DNA from: Kineobactrum sediminis
Lineage (GTDB): Bacteria; Pseudomonadota; Gammaproteobacteria; Pseudomonadales; Halieaceae
NCBI RefSeq assembly: GCF_002868715.1
Contig: NZ_PKLZ01000011.1
Coordinates: forward strand, 62,001 to 126,000
Length of the DNA stretch: 64,000 bases
Direction of reading: 5' to 3'
Both the position numbers and the translations under genes were made by a program. The notes beneath the pieces were generated by a model, which saw only the letters and a list, made by a program, of their open reading frames with translations, made no database searches and was not told the origin of the DNA. Shown piece by piece: positions 17,511 to 27,276 of this stretch (within the stretch, counting starts at the first letter, position 1; each line of letters opens with the position of its first letter).

Positions 17511-19142
17511 TCACACACCGGGGAATGTATAATCCCTGAACTGCTCCCGCAGGCCCACCTTATGGACTTTGCCGGTGGCGCCGTGGGGCAATTCATCGAC
17601 GAACTCCACCGCGTCGGGTTTCCACCAGCTGGCGACCTTACCGTCAAACCAGGCCAGCATTTCTTCCGCGCTGAGATCCTGTCCATCCGCTTCGCGGACA
17701 ACAATCAATAGCGGCCGCTCACTCCATTTCGGGTGATAGTGGCCAATAACGGCAGCTTCAGCGACCTTGGGATGCCCCATGGCCACATTCTCAAGGTCGA
17801 TTGAGGAGATCCACTCGCCACCGGACTTGATTACATCCTTGGTGCGGTCGGTGATGGCCATGTACCCTTCGGGATCGATAGTGGCGACATCACCGGTTTC
17901 AAACCAGCCGTCTTCGGCGTGGGCTTCACCGGGCGCCGACTTGAAATAACTGGAACAGATCCATGGCCCACGCACTTTCAGCGAGCCAAAGGCCTTGCCG
18001 TCCCAGGGTAACTCACGGCCTTCATCATCCACGATCTTCATTTCCACGCCAAAAATCGGCCGACCCGCCTTGAGACGTTTTTTACTGTACTCCTCGGCGC
18101 TGTAGCGGTCTCGCTGGTCAGCGCTGGCATTGATGCTGCCCAGCGGACTCATTTCAGTCATGCCCCAGCCGACCCGGCTTTCAACCCCATAGCGGTCGAA
18201 ACCCTCGGCAATTGACAATGGACAGGCGGCACCGCCCACCACCACCCGCTTCAGCGTTGGGATATCCTTGCCCGATGCCTTCAGGTGCGCCAGCAGTGCC
18301 AGCCATATAGTCGGCACACCGGCAGACAAGGTAACCCCTTCCTCGTTGATCAGGTTGGTCAGGGTTTCGCCATCGCCCATCTTGTTGCCCGGGAACACCA
18401 GCTTGGAACCAGCCATGGGGCAGGAATAGGGGTTGCCCCATGCGTTGACATGGAACATCGGCACAATGGGCAATACCACATCACTGGCGGACAGTCCCAT
18501 GGCATCCGGCATCATCGTGGCATAGGCGTGCAGCATGGTGGAACGGTGCGAATAGAGCACCCCCTTCGGATTACCCGTAGTGCCTGAGGTGTAACACAGC
18601 GCGCAGGCATCGCGCTCATCCAGCTCCGGCCAGTCAAATTCCTCGTCGCCTGCCGCTACGAGAGTGTCGTAACACAATACATTGGCGAGGCTGGTCTCGG
18701 GCATGTTTGCCTCATCGGTAAGCACTATCCACCCCTGAACTCCCGGACACTCGCCGGCAATTTTTTCTGCCAGCGGCATGAAATCCGGGTCCAGGAAGAT
18801 GTAACGATCCTCCGCGTGATTGATGATATACACCAGCTGCTCGGGAAACAGGCGCGGGTTGATGGTGTGGCAAACATAACCACTGCAGGCAGAGGCGTAA
18901 TAGGTCTCCAGGTGCCGATAGTCATTCCACGCCAGCGTGCCAATGCGGTCACCCCGTGACAATTGCCAGGATGCCAGGATATTCGCCAGTTTCCGGGCGC
19001 GGACAAAGGCCTCTCGATAGGTATACCGGTGGCGCGGATTGTCGCGGGTTACCGATACGATCTCCTGGTTACCATTTACCTGCTCTGCGTGCAGCATGAT
19101 CGACGTGATCGTCAGCGGCATGTCCATCATCAGACCTTGCAT
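17511..19142 (-). CDS. Long/medium-chain fatty acyl-CoA synthetase
   Basis: A 543-residue adenylate-forming ligase. AMP loop [17 protein letters not shown] (about 190), [15 protein letters not shown], the A5 region [11 protein letters not shown], hinge [25 protein letters not shown] and C-terminal catalytic Lys [12 protein letters not shown]. It converts a free carboxylic acid to its CoA ester with ATP. AGGAGAGG precedes the ATG. It shares its operon-like spacing with the MBL hydrolase and FabV upstream, pointing to fatty-acid use; a steroid side-chain substrate is possible since the HIP cluster follows. Confidence 0.88.
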   Translation of the reverse strand: MQGLMMDMPLTITSIMLHAEQVNGNQEIVSVTRDNPRHRYTYREAFVRARKLANILASWQLSRGDRIGTLAWNDYRHLETYYASACSGYVCHTINPRLFPEQLVYIINHAEDRYIFLDPDFMPLAEKIAGECPGVQGWIVLTDEANMPETSLANVLCYDTLVAAGDEEFDWPELDERDACALCYTSGTTGNPKGVLYSHRSTMLHAYATMMPDAMGLSASDVVLPIVPMFHVNAWGNPYSCPMAGSKLVFPGNKMGDGETLTNLINEEGVTLSAGVPTIWLALLAHLKASGKDIPTLKRVVVGGAACPLSIAEGFDRYGVESRVGWGMTEMSPLGSINASADQRDRYSAEEYSKKRLKAGRPIFGVEMKIVDDEGRELPWDGKAFGSLKVRGPWICSSYFKSAPGEAHAEDGWFETGDVATIDPEGYMAITDRTKDVIKSGGEWISSIDLENVAMGHPKVAEAAVIGHYHPKWSERPLLIVVREADGQDLSAEEMLAWFDGKVASWWKPDAVEFVDELPHGATGKVHKVGLREQFRDYTFPGV

Positions 19143-19168
19143 GGATATTCCTCTCCTATGAATACAAA

Positions 19169-20011
19169 TCAGCCACCGCTGGCAACAGCTTCCCAGCTAT
19201 CGTCGGTGACAAAATGCCGGGCGCGACCGTCCTTCTCCAGCTTGATCAGGTGCGCCGCCAGTGACAGCTTCGCCCACTCGTGACGGGCCGGGTCCACATC
19301 ATCGTAAACAACCCGCACCAGTGCATCCAGGCCGGTTTGGCCGAGGCCGGCAAGACCGGATACCACCTTGCGCTCTCGCGCCAGGCGATGCGCTACCAGG
19401 CCCGCCACTTCCTCTCGCGGCTGCTGGATAACATCACCGTGGCCGGGAGCGATAGTACGCAGCGGATAATCCAGCAGCAGCTCAAGGGATTCAATGTAAG
19501 CCTTCATGTCGCCACCGGGAGGCACAATCACTACGGTGGAACCGTTCATGATGTGATCACCTGCAAACAGCATTCCCTCTTCCTCGAGCAGGAAGCAGTA
19601 GTGATTACTGACATGGCCGGGAGTGTGCAAACCGCGTAGCGTAAACTCGGGGGTTTGCAGCACCCAGTTGTGTTCAAGGAGCACCGTGGGCCGGAATGTC
19701 TTGTCCTGGAAGCGGTCATCTTCCGCCAGGGCGCCTATCACTTCGGCGCCGGTGGCCTCGGCCACCGCAAGCCAGGCGGGGGAGTGATCCGGGTGGGTAT
19801 GGGTACAGACAATCCAGCGGATACGGTCGCCCCCCGCCGCCAGAATGGCATCAATATGTTCCGGGATAGCAGGGCCGGGATCCAGCACTGCCACTTGTTC
19901 ATTGCCCAACAGGTACGTGTTGGTACCCGGGCCTGTCATCATTCCCGGATTGGGTGCCACCAGGCGGCGAACCCGACTGTTCAGCGCAAAGGGAATACCA
20001 TGTTCAAACAT
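19169..20011 (-). CDS. Metallo-beta-lactamase-fold hydrolase (LACTB2/glyoxalase II-like)
   Basis: A 280-residue MBL-fold enzyme. Metal ligands THTHPDHS (HxHxDH, residues about 90-97), HTPGHVSNH and AGDHIM are intact, and an extra C-terminal helical domain (VYDDVDPARHEWAKLSLAAHL) matches the LACTB2-like branch. These are binuclear zinc hydrolases acting on thioesters, phosphodiesters or similar. Sandwiched with 5-26 bp gaps between FabV and an acyl-CoA ligase, a thioester-linked role is plausible but unproven. Confidence 0.82.
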   Translation of the reverse strand: MFEHGIPFALNSRVRRLVAPNPGMMTGPGTNTYLLGNEQVAVLDPGPAIPEHIDAILAAGGDRIRWIVCTHTHPDHSPAWLAVAEATGAEVIGALAEDDRFQDKTFRPTVLLEHNWVLQTPEFTLRGLHTPGHVSNHYCFLLEEEGMLFAGDHIMNGSTVVIVPPGGDMKAYIESLELLLDYPLRTIAPGHGDVIQQPREEVAGLVAHRLARERKVVSGLAGLGQTGLDALVRVVYDDVDPARHEWAKLSLAAHLIKLEKDGRARHFVTDDSWEAVASGG

Positions 20012-20016
20012 ACGCG

Positions 20017-21207
20017 TTACACCATATTGGCAATAGGAACCTGGGGATTCACATCGGCATCGTAATCAACCCCCTCCACCTCAAAGCCGAACAGCTGCAG
20101 GAACTCCCGGCGATAACCTTCGAAATCGGATAGTTCATGCAGATTATCAGTATCAATCTGCTCCCACAGTGTGGCCACTTCCTGCTGTACCGACGGGTCG
20201 AGTTCCTTGCTGTCAGCGCGCAAACGGCCCTCTTCGTCCAGCCGCGGTTCCGGGCTATAAAGTGACTCCCGGAACAACCCATCTACCTGCTCAATACAAC
20301 CCTCGTGAGTACCGCGCTCCTTCATCACCTTGAACAGTATGGCCAGATAGATAGGCATTGCGGGAATGGCAGCACTGGCCTGGGTGACCACGGCCTTGAG
20401 TACCGAAACCCGGGCATCACCGCCGCGCCGGGCCAATCGCTCGCGGATGGCAACGACGCGGCGATCAAGATCCTGTTTGGCGGCGCCGATAGTGCCATGC
20501 CAGTAAATATCCCAGGTCATTTTTTCGCCAATATAAGTATAGGCCGTAGTTTTAGCGCCATCGGCGAGCACCCCGGCCTCGTCCAGGGCATCAATCCACA
20601 TCTGCCAGTCTTCACCGCCCATCACCGCAACGGTATTATCGATCTCTTCCTGGGTGGCGGCTTCCAGGTGGAAATTCTGCACTTCCTGCTTGTCAGTATT
20701 CACCCCCTTCTGGGTGGTGTCACCGCCGATGGGCTTGAGTGTCGAATTGTGTACCACACCGGTTACCGGATGCTGACGCCGGGGCGAGGCCAGACTGTAG
20801 ACCACCAGGTCAACCTGGCCGAGATCCTCGCGGATGGTGGCGATGGTTTTCTGTTTGATTTCGTCGCTGAAGGCGTCTCCGTTGATGCTCTTCGCATACA
20901 GGCCCTCGGCCTCGGCCGCCGTATGAAATGCGGCGCTGTTATACCAGCCGGCACTGCCGGGTTTGGTTTCAGTGCCTTCTTTTTCAAAGAAAATACCCAG
21001 GGTGGCGGCACCCGCGCCAAAAGCTGCAGTGATGCGCGAAGCCAGGCCATAACCTGTCGACGCACCAATCACCAGCACCCGTTTCGGGCCGTTGGCGATC
21101 GGGCCCTGGCTCTTGACGTAATCAATCTGGCGGCTGACATTGGCGGCGCAGCCTTGTGGATGGGTGGTGACACAGAGGAACCCGCGAACGCGTGGCTTGA
21201 TGATCAT
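20017..21207 (-). CDS. fabV: Trans-2-enoyl-CoA/ACP reductase FabV
   Basis: A 396-residue NADH-dependent enoyl reductase, the FabI-independent type. Seen: N-terminal [21 protein letters not shown] loop [14 protein letters not shown], the active-site Tyr in the Y-X8-K arrangement and the C-terminal FQ-like region [17 protein letters not shown]. Length fits the family (about 400). The ATG at 21207 has AGGAAA upstream; the in-frame extension to 21393 is not part of the fold. FabV reduces the enoyl bond in fatty-acid synthesis. It heads the minus-strand run of lipid genes. Confidence 0.93.
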   Translation of the reverse strand: MIIKPRVRGFLCVTTHPQGCAANVSRQIDYVKSQGPIANGPKRVLVIGASTGYGLASRITAAFGAGAATLGIFFEKEGTETKPGSAGWYNSAAFHTAAEAEGLYAKSINGDAFSDEIKQKTIATIREDLGQVDLVVYSLASPRRQHPVTGVVHNSTLKPIGGDTTQKGVNTDKQEVQNFHLEAATQEEIDNTVAVMGGEDWQMWIDALDEAGVLADGAKTTAYTYIGEKMTWDIYWHGTIGAAKQDLDRRVVAIRERLARRGGDARVSVLKAVVTQASAAIPAMPIYLAILFKVMKERGTHEGCIEQVDGLFRESLYSPEPRLDEEGRLRADSKELDPSVQQEVATLWEQIDTDNLHELSDFEGYRREFLQLFGFEVEGVDYDADVNPQVPIANMV

Positions 21208-21453
21208 AATAGCTGGTTTCCTGATGCTCTGGTTTGGTCGGCGCACCCCGCGAGTGGCACCCTGAAGTTGCGGATTGTAGCACAGGCAAAGACGCATTCG
21301 ACCCTTGCCGGTAACCGCTTCAGACAGGTGCAGGTAGCCGGTCAAACCTGCTTTGGCATCAGCCACAGGCAGAGGTCCTGTAATTGGCAGCACTTGAGTT
21401 CAGCAGGCCGTTACCGTTCAATAGCAGCTCATTTATCAGTGCTACCCATTGCC

Positions 21454-22032
21454 ATGTCATCATCACCTTTACGCTATATCACCCCCGGCGACTGGACGGA
21501 TACCGTTTTGCAGGACTTTGACCGGTTCCTGCAAGACCATGCCGCCGCCGAGAAAAAAGCCTCCGGCATGGCTATTTCCATGCTGTCCCACTACCCCGAC
21601 CGCGTCCGGCTGGTTGAGGCCATGGCCGACCTGGCGATAGAAGAACTGACCCATTACCGGGAAGTAATGAAATGGATACACCGGCGTGGCGGGCGCACCG
21701 CAGCCGATGAAAAAGACCCCTATATCCTCGCCTTTCGTGAGCACAGCCGTAAAGGGAAGGAAGCCTACCTGCTCGATCGGCTCCTGACCGCCAGTGTTAT
21801 TGAGGCGCGCGGAGCGGAACGTTTTGCCCTGGTTGCCGAGGCTCTGCCGGCATCAGCGCTGAAGCGCTTTTACCAGTCGATAGCGCGCTCCGAACAGCGT
21901 CATTATCAACTGTTCCTGGAACTGGCCGGACTGTATTTTGCCGCTGATGTCATAGCGAGTCGCTGGGATGAGTTACTGGATATCGAAGCGGGCATTGCGG
22001 CCGCCCTGCCCCTGCGCGCGGCACTGCATTGA
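21454..22032 (+). CDS. miaE: tRNA-(ms2io6A)-hydroxylase MiaE
   Basis: A 192-residue ferritin-like di-iron enzyme. Iron-ligand helices are visible as EELTHYREV, IEARGAERF and ARSEQRHYQLFLEL. MiaE hydroxylates the isopentenyl group of ms2i6A at tRNA position 37. The start chosen is the ATG at 21454 (MSSSPLRYITPGDW); the same frame stays open far upstream but only as antisense of fabV. A divergent gap of 246 bp separates it from fabV and should hold both promoters; no site stands out there. Confidence 0.9.
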   Translation: MSSSPLRYITPGDWTDTVLQDFDRFLQDHAAAEKKASGMAISMLSHYPDRVRLVEAMADLAIEELTHYREVMKWIHRRGGRTAADEKDPYILAFREHSRKGKEAYLLDRLLTASVIEARGAERFALVAEALPASALKRFYQSIARSEQRHYQLFLELAGLYFAADVIASRWDELLDIEAGIAAALPLRAALH

Positions 22033-22045
22033 CTTTGCCTGACGC

Positions 22046-23383
22046 ATGAACGGTGATGTTGCCTGGCAGCGCTATCGCGAGCGTCACATGGAGCCGGACT
22101 TGCCGCCCTGTTCAGGGCAGGGGCGGAATTATCGTCATGTCGTGGTCATACCTGCCTACGCGGAGTCCCCGCAACTGCTCTCCAGCCTGGCCAGATTGAC
22201 GCCGGCCGTTCTGGTTATCCTGGTGTTGAATTGCCCGGAAACCGCGACTGCCACCAGACCCAACGACGCCATGCGCGACGCGCTGGAAAGTCATGGTCTG
22301 CTTGAACAACTCGGCCCGCATTGTGCACTGCGAGCACTGCCCGCGGGCAGTGCACTGCTGGTCTACGACCTTGAGCGCGCTCGCGGCCCCAGCCCGGCAG
22401 ACCAGGGCGTGGGCCTGGCGCGCAAGGTGGGCTGCGATATCGCCTGCCTGTGGTTCGCGGCCGGGTGTATCGAGAGCTCCTGGATTCTCAATACCGATGC
22501 CGACGCCATCTTACCAGCCAGTTGTTTCGAGCGCCTGCGACAGCTGCCGGGCAACGCCGCGGCGGCGGTCCTGCCGTTTTATCACACCCCGTGTGAAACG
22601 CCCCTGACAACCCGGGTAACGGCACTGTATGAATTACGTTTGCACTACTATGTACTGGGCCTCGAATTCGCCCGCTCACCCTATGCGTACCACAGTCTAG
22701 GCAGCTGTCTGGCAGTATCTGCCCGTCACTATGTACGGGTCCGGGGATTCCCCAAACGTGCAGCGGGAGAGGATTTTCACCTCCTCAACAAGTTGCGCAA
22801 AACCGGGCCAATCATCCGTCTCGCAGGTAGTTGCATCACTCTGGAATCGCGGCTTTCCGCGCGCGTTCCTTTCGGTACGGGCCCAGCTGCCACGCGACTG
22901 GCCCTCGCCACTGCGCCCGATGATACGCCCCTGTTTTACCATCCCGATTGCTTCAGGGCCCTACGCGCCGTATTGGAAACAGTTGCAAAGGCGCCTCTGG
23001 ATGATTCGCTGCCGGGGCCCGTGTCCCCGCAAGAGCAATGGGCCGGGATACTGCAACGCTGGGGGCTGGATAATAAACTGGCCGAAGCCAGCGCAGAGGC
23101 CCTTGCGGATCTTGGCCTGCATGGGGCCCTGCAACACTGCCGACGCCAGAGCAACGATGACCCCGGTTTTCGCCGCCACTTCGAGCAGTGGTTTGACGCC
23201 CTGCGCAGCCTGCGCTTCATTCACCTGCTGCGCAGCGCCGGCTGGGCTGAGCTGACGCTTGCCGAAAGCCTGCAAAGCACGCCCCTGCTCTGGCCCGCCG
23301 CCGGCACAGATCACCAGCTACTGCGTGACGCCATTCATAAGCACTGGGGTTGGACGTTACCGAGCGCATCTCCAGACGATTAG
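22046..23383 (+). CDS. Family 2-like glycosyltransferase
   Basis: A 445-residue protein. Residues 30-260 look like a GT-A fold: VVVIPAYAESPQLLSSL, a DxD-type metal site NTDADAILP, then the GEDFHLLNKLRKTG acceptor loop. The C-terminal 190 residues are not recognised and are rich in Leu, Ala and Trp. No signal peptide or membrane segment is seen, so it is probably cytosolic or peripheral. It starts 14 bp after miaE and may be read from the same transcript, but no functional link is evident. Confidence 0.65.
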   Translation: MNGDVAWQRYRERHMEPDLPPCSGQGRNYRHVVVIPAYAESPQLLSSLARLTPAVLVILVLNCPETATATRPNDAMRDALESHGLLEQLGPHCALRALPAGSALLVYDLERARGPSPADQGVGLARKVGCDIACLWFAAGCIESSWILNTDADAILPASCFERLRQLPGNAAAAVLPFYHTPCETPLTTRVTALYELRLHYYVLGLEFARSPYAYHSLGSCLAVSARHYVRVRGFPKRAAGEDFHLLNKLRKTGPIIRLAGSCITLESRLSARVPFGTGPAATRLALATAPDDTPLFYHPDCFRALRAVLETVAKAPLDDSLPGPVSPQEQWAGILQRWGLDNKLAEASAEALADLGLHGALQHCRRQSNDDPGFRRHFEQWFDALRSLRFIHLLRSAGWAELTLAESLQSTPLLWPAAGTDHQLLRDAIHKHWGWTLPSASPDD

Positions 23384-23413
23384 GCCCTGGGGTAACGCTT
23401 TTGTCGCACAACT

Positions 23414-23457
23414 TTCATATTGTCGTCACTGTGCATTCATCAAATCGTCATCCCGCA
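23414..23457 (+). promoter_or_regulatory. Four 11-bp phased Pho-box-like repeats
   Basis: TTCAT, GTCAC, TTCAT and GTCAT start at 23414, 23425, 23436 and 23447, exactly 11 bp apart, matching the half-site spacing of PhoB boxes (CTGTCAT-type units, two per 22 bp). A TATTGT hexamer follows at 23467. The sites precede the lipoprotein at 23510, whose domain family is often annotated as phosphatase/phytase-like, which fits phosphate control. The distance from the last repeat to the hexamer is a few bases longer than in E. coli phoA. Confidence 0.55.
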
Positions 23458-23509
23458 GACCCACGCTATTGTCCGGACGTTTACGTAAAACTGACCCGGA
23501 GAATATCGT

Positions 23510-25372
23510 ATGAGAAGAACCAAATGGATTCTGGCTTCCTGCCTGACCCTGCCTCTGCTACTGGCTGGCTGTGAGGGCGACGATGGCACCAACGGTGTCG
23601 ATGGCGCTGATGGTATTGAGGGTGCCGCGGGTGCCGATGGCACTGCCGGGCAAGACGCGGTGGCAAGCACCGTTGCGCTGTCTTTTCTCGGCCGTTATGA
23701 AACCGGTGAGTTTGATGAAAGCGCCGCGGAGATTGTTGACTACGACCCCGCCACACGCCAGGTCTTTGTGGTAAATGCGAACTCGGGCCGGGTGGACATC
23801 CTGGATATCAGCGCCCCCTCGTTGCCAACACTGGTCAGCTCGCTGGACCTTGCGAGCGATATCGTCGGCGCCATTGACGCCCTGACTGACCCCGCCCAAC
23901 TCGGTGCCGCCAACAGCGTTGCAGTCTCCGGTACCACCCTGGCGGTCGCGGTAGAAGCCGATACCAAGCAGGATAACGGCTACGTTGCCTTTTACCAGAC
24001 CGATGGCACCTTCCTCAGTGCCGTTGAAGCGGGCGCACTGCCGGACATGGTCATCTTTACACCAGACGGCAACACTGTACTCGTGGCAAACGAGGGCGAG
24101 CCCAACGGCGACTACAGCGTAGACCCCGAAGGCAGTATCACCCTGGTTGATATCTCAGCCGGCGCCGGCAGTGTCACCGCGGCCAACGTCACCCACCTGC
24201 GTTTTACCGACTTTAACAGCGGTGGCAGCAAGACACTGGGTAGCGATGTCCGAATTTCCAGCAAGAGCGCGAGCGTCGCACAGGATCTGGAACCTGAATA
24301 CATCGCGGTATCCGCAGATAGCAGCACCGCCTGGGTCGCCCTGCAGGAAAACAGCTCGCTGGCCGTCATCGACATTGCTGCAAAGCAAATCACTTCAGTA
24401 CTGGGGCTCGGCTATAAATTACACAGCGTACCCGGCAACGAGCTTGACGCCAGCAATCGCGATGGCGGTGTTAATATTCGCCAGTGGCCATTACGCGGTG
24501 TATACATGCCCGATACCATTGACAGCTACGAATTCAATGGCATTACCTACCTGGTTACCGCCAACGAAGGCGATGGCCGCGAATACTTGACAGACGCCAC
24601 AGATGCCACCGATTGCACCGCCCAAGGCGGCTTTGACTTCGACGACGGCGACTGCTTTCACTACCTGGATGAAATCCGGGTGAAGGATATCGAAGACACC
24701 GGCGCCACTATTGAACTCGACAACCTCTCCCGCTTTGCAATCGATGTTGCCACCCTGACCGCTGATGAAAACCTCGGGCGCATCAAGGTGATAAGCACAC
24801 TCGGCGCCATTGGTTGCCCCGCAGATTCACTGGAGACCACTGGCCAGCCCACTACCGGCTGTGCGTACGAAGCGCTGTACAGCTTTGGCGCACGGTCTTT
24901 CAGCATCTGGAACGGCTCCACCGGCGAACTGGTGTTCGATAGCGGCAGCGATTTTGAGACCATCACCGCACAACGCCTGGGCAATGACTTTAATGCCACT
25001 AACGACGAAAACGGCGGCGATGATCGCTCCGACGACAAAGGGCCGGAACCGGAAGCGATTGAAATTGCCCGTATCGCCGGCAAAACCTATGCGTTCATTG
25101 GCCTCGAGCGGGTCGGTGGCATCATGGTGTACAACATCTCCAACCCTGAGAAAGCGGAGTTCGTGCAGTACATCAATACCCGTGACTTCTCGGTTGATGT
25201 AGAAACGCTGGTCGATGCAGGCGACTTCTCCGCTGTCGGTGATCTCGGACCCGAATCAATCAGGTTCATCGCTGCAGAAGACAGCCCCAACGGTGAGGCA
25301 CTACTGGTTGTCGGTAACGAAGTGAGCGGCACCACTGCGCTCTTCGGCGTTAACATTATTGACAACGACTAA
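23510..25372 (+). CDS. Choice-of-anchor-I family lipoprotein (phytase/alkaline-phosphatase-like beta-propeller)
   Basis: A 620-residue exported lipoprotein: signal sequence with lipobox LLLAGC (Cys21), then a short collagen-like stretch of G-x-x triplets (residues 23-47), then a large propeller domain with repeated NxxSGxVDILDIS, DMVIFTPDG and LVANEGEPN motifs typical of choice-of-anchor-I proteins. Late acidic segments (NDENGGDDRSDDKGPEPE) look like calcium sites. The family has been linked to surface or phosphate-ester hydrolysis, but catalysis is not proven. The Pho-box-like repeats upstream support a phosphate-scavenging role. Confidence 0.8.
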   Translation: MRRTKWILASCLTLPLLLAGCEGDDGTNGVDGADGIEGAAGADGTAGQDAVASTVALSFLGRYETGEFDESAAEIVDYDPATRQVFVVNANSGRVDILDISAPSLPTLVSSLDLASDIVGAIDALTDPAQLGAANSVAVSGTTLAVAVEADTKQDNGYVAFYQTDGTFLSAVEAGALPDMVIFTPDGNTVLVANEGEPNGDYSVDPEGSITLVDISAGAGSVTAANVTHLRFTDFNSGGSKTLGSDVRISSKSASVAQDLEPEYIAVSADSSTAWVALQENSSLAVIDIAAKQITSVLGLGYKLHSVPGNELDASNRDGGVNIRQWPLRGVYMPDTIDSYEFNGITYLVTANEGDGREYLTDATDATDCTAQGGFDFDDGDCFHYLDEIRVKDIEDTGATIELDNLSRFAIDVATLTADENLGRIKVISTLGAIGCPADSLETTGQPTTGCAYEALYSFGARSFSIWNGSTGELVFDSGSDFETITAQRLGNDFNATNDENGGDDRSDDKGPEPEAIEIARIAGKTYAFIGLERVGGIMVYNISNPEKAEFVQYINTRDFSVDVETLVDAGDFSAVGDLGPESIRFIAAEDSPNGEALLVVGNEVSGTTALFGVNIIDND

Positions 25373-25385
25373 ACCGATCCCTTGC

Positions 25386-25422
25386 GCGACCAGCCGCTGC
25401 AGTTAGCAATGCGGCTGGTCGC
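25386..25422. terminator. Bidirectional terminator-like hairpin
   Basis: A perfect 12-bp stem (GCGACCAGCCGC / GCGGCTGGTCGC) with a 13-base loop sits between two convergent genes ending at 25372 (+) and 25459 (-). No clear U run on either side, but the position and stem strength fit a shared terminator. Confidence 0.65.
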
Positions 25423-25458
25423 AATCTCCTGTATCGAAACCGCTCCCCAGGCCTTCCC

Positions 25459-27237
25459 TCAGTTTTCCTCCCGCATATTGGTAATCCACAAAGTCTGGTA
25501 AGGCTCCAGCACAAGCTGCTGTTCCCTGCCCGCATAGTGCTCACCGCTGATCAGGTCCAGCCACTGGTGGTACTCGATCAGATTGATATCCTGCAAATTA
25601 AGTGGCTGGTCCTCGTTACTTATATTGCTGATGCAGAAAATACTCTGGCGCCTGTCCATGCTTTGCCGCCAGAAACCGAACAGGTGGCAGCCCAGATGCA
25701 GGGTGAACTGGGTGGCATTGGGGTGAAATGCCGGCTGGCAGCGGCGGATTGCCAGCAGGTCGCGCAATCCTCTTACTACCAGGCCATGGCTTGCCACGGG
25801 GTCTGTCAGCGCCTCATCCAGCTCCGCCAGCTGCCACTGGTGGCGATTGATGGCACGGTTGTGGCCGCTGTGCTTTACCCGGCTGTAGTCGTTGCGGGTA
25901 CCGAGGAAACTGTGAATATAGAGCCCGGGAATCCCCTCCAGGCCAAACATGATTGCATGGGCGCACAGGAACCGCGCCAGCCCGTGTTCATCCGGGCCGT
26001 CGAGGGTACCCTGCAGGGCATCAAACAGGGAAATATTGATCTCGTAGGGACGGTTCCGACCGTCTTCAAGCGCCCGGTAGGAGACATGACCACCAAACTC
26101 CTGCATGGTGGCAATAAGCGTGTCCAGTTCTTCATCCGAGAGCAGGCCCTCGGCAGGACGCAGGCCGATGCCGTCATGCGAGGCCACAAAATTAAAATAA
26201 GTAGTCCCGTTCTGGGCCGGGGGCATACTCATCAGCCACTGCTTGAGATAGCTGCAATCACCACTGACCAGGGTGTTAAGCAGCAGTGGCGGCAGCGAAA
26301 AGTTATACACACAGTGGGCTTCGTTGGCGTTACCGAAGTAGGAGAGATTTTCCCGGTTGGGAATGTTGGTTTCAGTTATCAGCACCGCGTCGGGTCGGGC
26401 ATGTTCCACCAGTGTCCGCAGCAGCCTCACCAACTCGTGGGTCTGCTCAAGATTAAGGCAACTGGTCCCGGGTATTTTCCACAGGAAGGCCACCGCATCA
26501 AGGCGAAACAAACGCACACCGTTGTTCAGGTAATGGCGGACAATAGACACAAACTGCCTGAGTACTGCCGGGTTGCGAAAATCGAGGTCAACCTGGTCGT
26601 GGCTGAAAGTGCACCAGACCCATTCCGTCCCACGAGCCGTGGTAACTTCGCGCAGTAATGGCGAGGTTCGCGGCCTGACGACCGCACTCAAGTCATCGTC
26701 CGGCGATGCAGTGAAAAAATAGTCTCTCCCGGGGTCCTCGTCCTTCAGGAAGTTCTCAAACCAGAGACTGCGACTGGAGCAGTGATTGATCACCAGGTCT
26801 GCCATCAGATCATAGTCAGCGGCGATCGCCGCCACGTCATCCCAGTCCCCCAGAGCCTCATTGACACTGGAATAGTCCAGCACCGAAAACCCGTCGTCCG
26901 AGCTCCAGGGGTAGAATGGCAGCAAATGCACTGCGCTGATCACCCCGCCGGTATAGTTGTCCAGAAACCGTTTCAGGGTTTGCAGTGGCTTTTCGTTTTC
27001 GGCGAGTACGGTATCGCCATAGGTGATCATTACCACGTCGCCCTGGTTCCAGTGATTGGCATACTGCCGGGGGAAATGCACGTCACCGTCAAGACCCATA
27101 GTGCTGACCAGCTCGTCCGCCAGTTGTTCAAGACCCTGCGGCACGGCAACGTGATGATAAATAACCTGCAAATGTTGCAACACCCTGTCGTGCAGACGCT
27201 CAAGGCCCACGGCAGACTGCTCGCTATCGATGATCAT
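25459..27237 (-). CDS. GH13_18 sugar phosphorylase, probable glucosylglycerate phosphorylase
   Basis: A 592-residue alpha-amylase-family enzyme. Catalytic residues are visible: nucleophile Asp247 in [14 protein letters not shown], acid/base Glu289 in VLITETNIP and Asp355 in [13 protein letters not shown]. The subfamily 18 look (sucrose, glucosylglycerate and related phosphorylases; no starch-binding parts) is clear from [16 protein letters not shown]. It phosphorolyses a glucoside to glucose-1-phosphate. Neighbouring GpgS-like synthase, HAD phosphatase and glycerate kinase make glucosylglycerate the likely substrate, giving Glc-1-P plus glycerate. Sucrose phosphorylase is the main alternative. 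Confidence 0.8.
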   Translation of the reverse strand: MIIDSEQSAVGLERLHDRVLQHLQVIYHHVAVPQGLEQLADELVSTMGLDGDVHFPRQYANHWNQGDVVMITYGDTVLAENEKPLQTLKRFLDNYTGGVISAVHLLPFYPWSSDDGFSVLDYSSVNEALGDWDDVAAIAADYDLMADLVINHCSSRSLWFENFLKDEDPGRDYFFTASPDDDLSAVVRPRTSPLLREVTTARGTEWVWCTFSHDQVDLDFRNPAVLRQFVSIVRHYLNNGVRLFRLDAVAFLWKIPGTSCLNLEQTHELVRLLRTLVEHARPDAVLITETNIPNRENLSYFGNANEAHCVYNFSLPPLLLNTLVSGDCSYLKQWLMSMPPAQNGTTYFNFVASHDGIGLRPAEGLLSDEELDTLIATMQEFGGHVSYRALEDGRNRPYEINISLFDALQGTLDGPDEHGLARFLCAHAIMFGLEGIPGLYIHSFLGTRNDYSRVKHSGHNRAINRHQWQLAELDEALTDPVASHGLVVRGLRDLLAIRRCQPAFHPNATQFTLHLGCHLFGFWRQSMDRRQSIFCISNISNEDQPLNLQDINLIEYHQWLDLISGEHYAGREQQLVLEPYQTLWITNMREEN

Positions 27238-27276
27238 GTCGTACTCTCTGCCGTCTGGTCGATTTCATTCCGCGGC

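Noticed and set aside
20305-21453. Long 5' extension of the miaE frame
   Set aside because: It overlaps fabV on the other strand and encodes nothing like MiaE; the family begins at the ATG at 21454.
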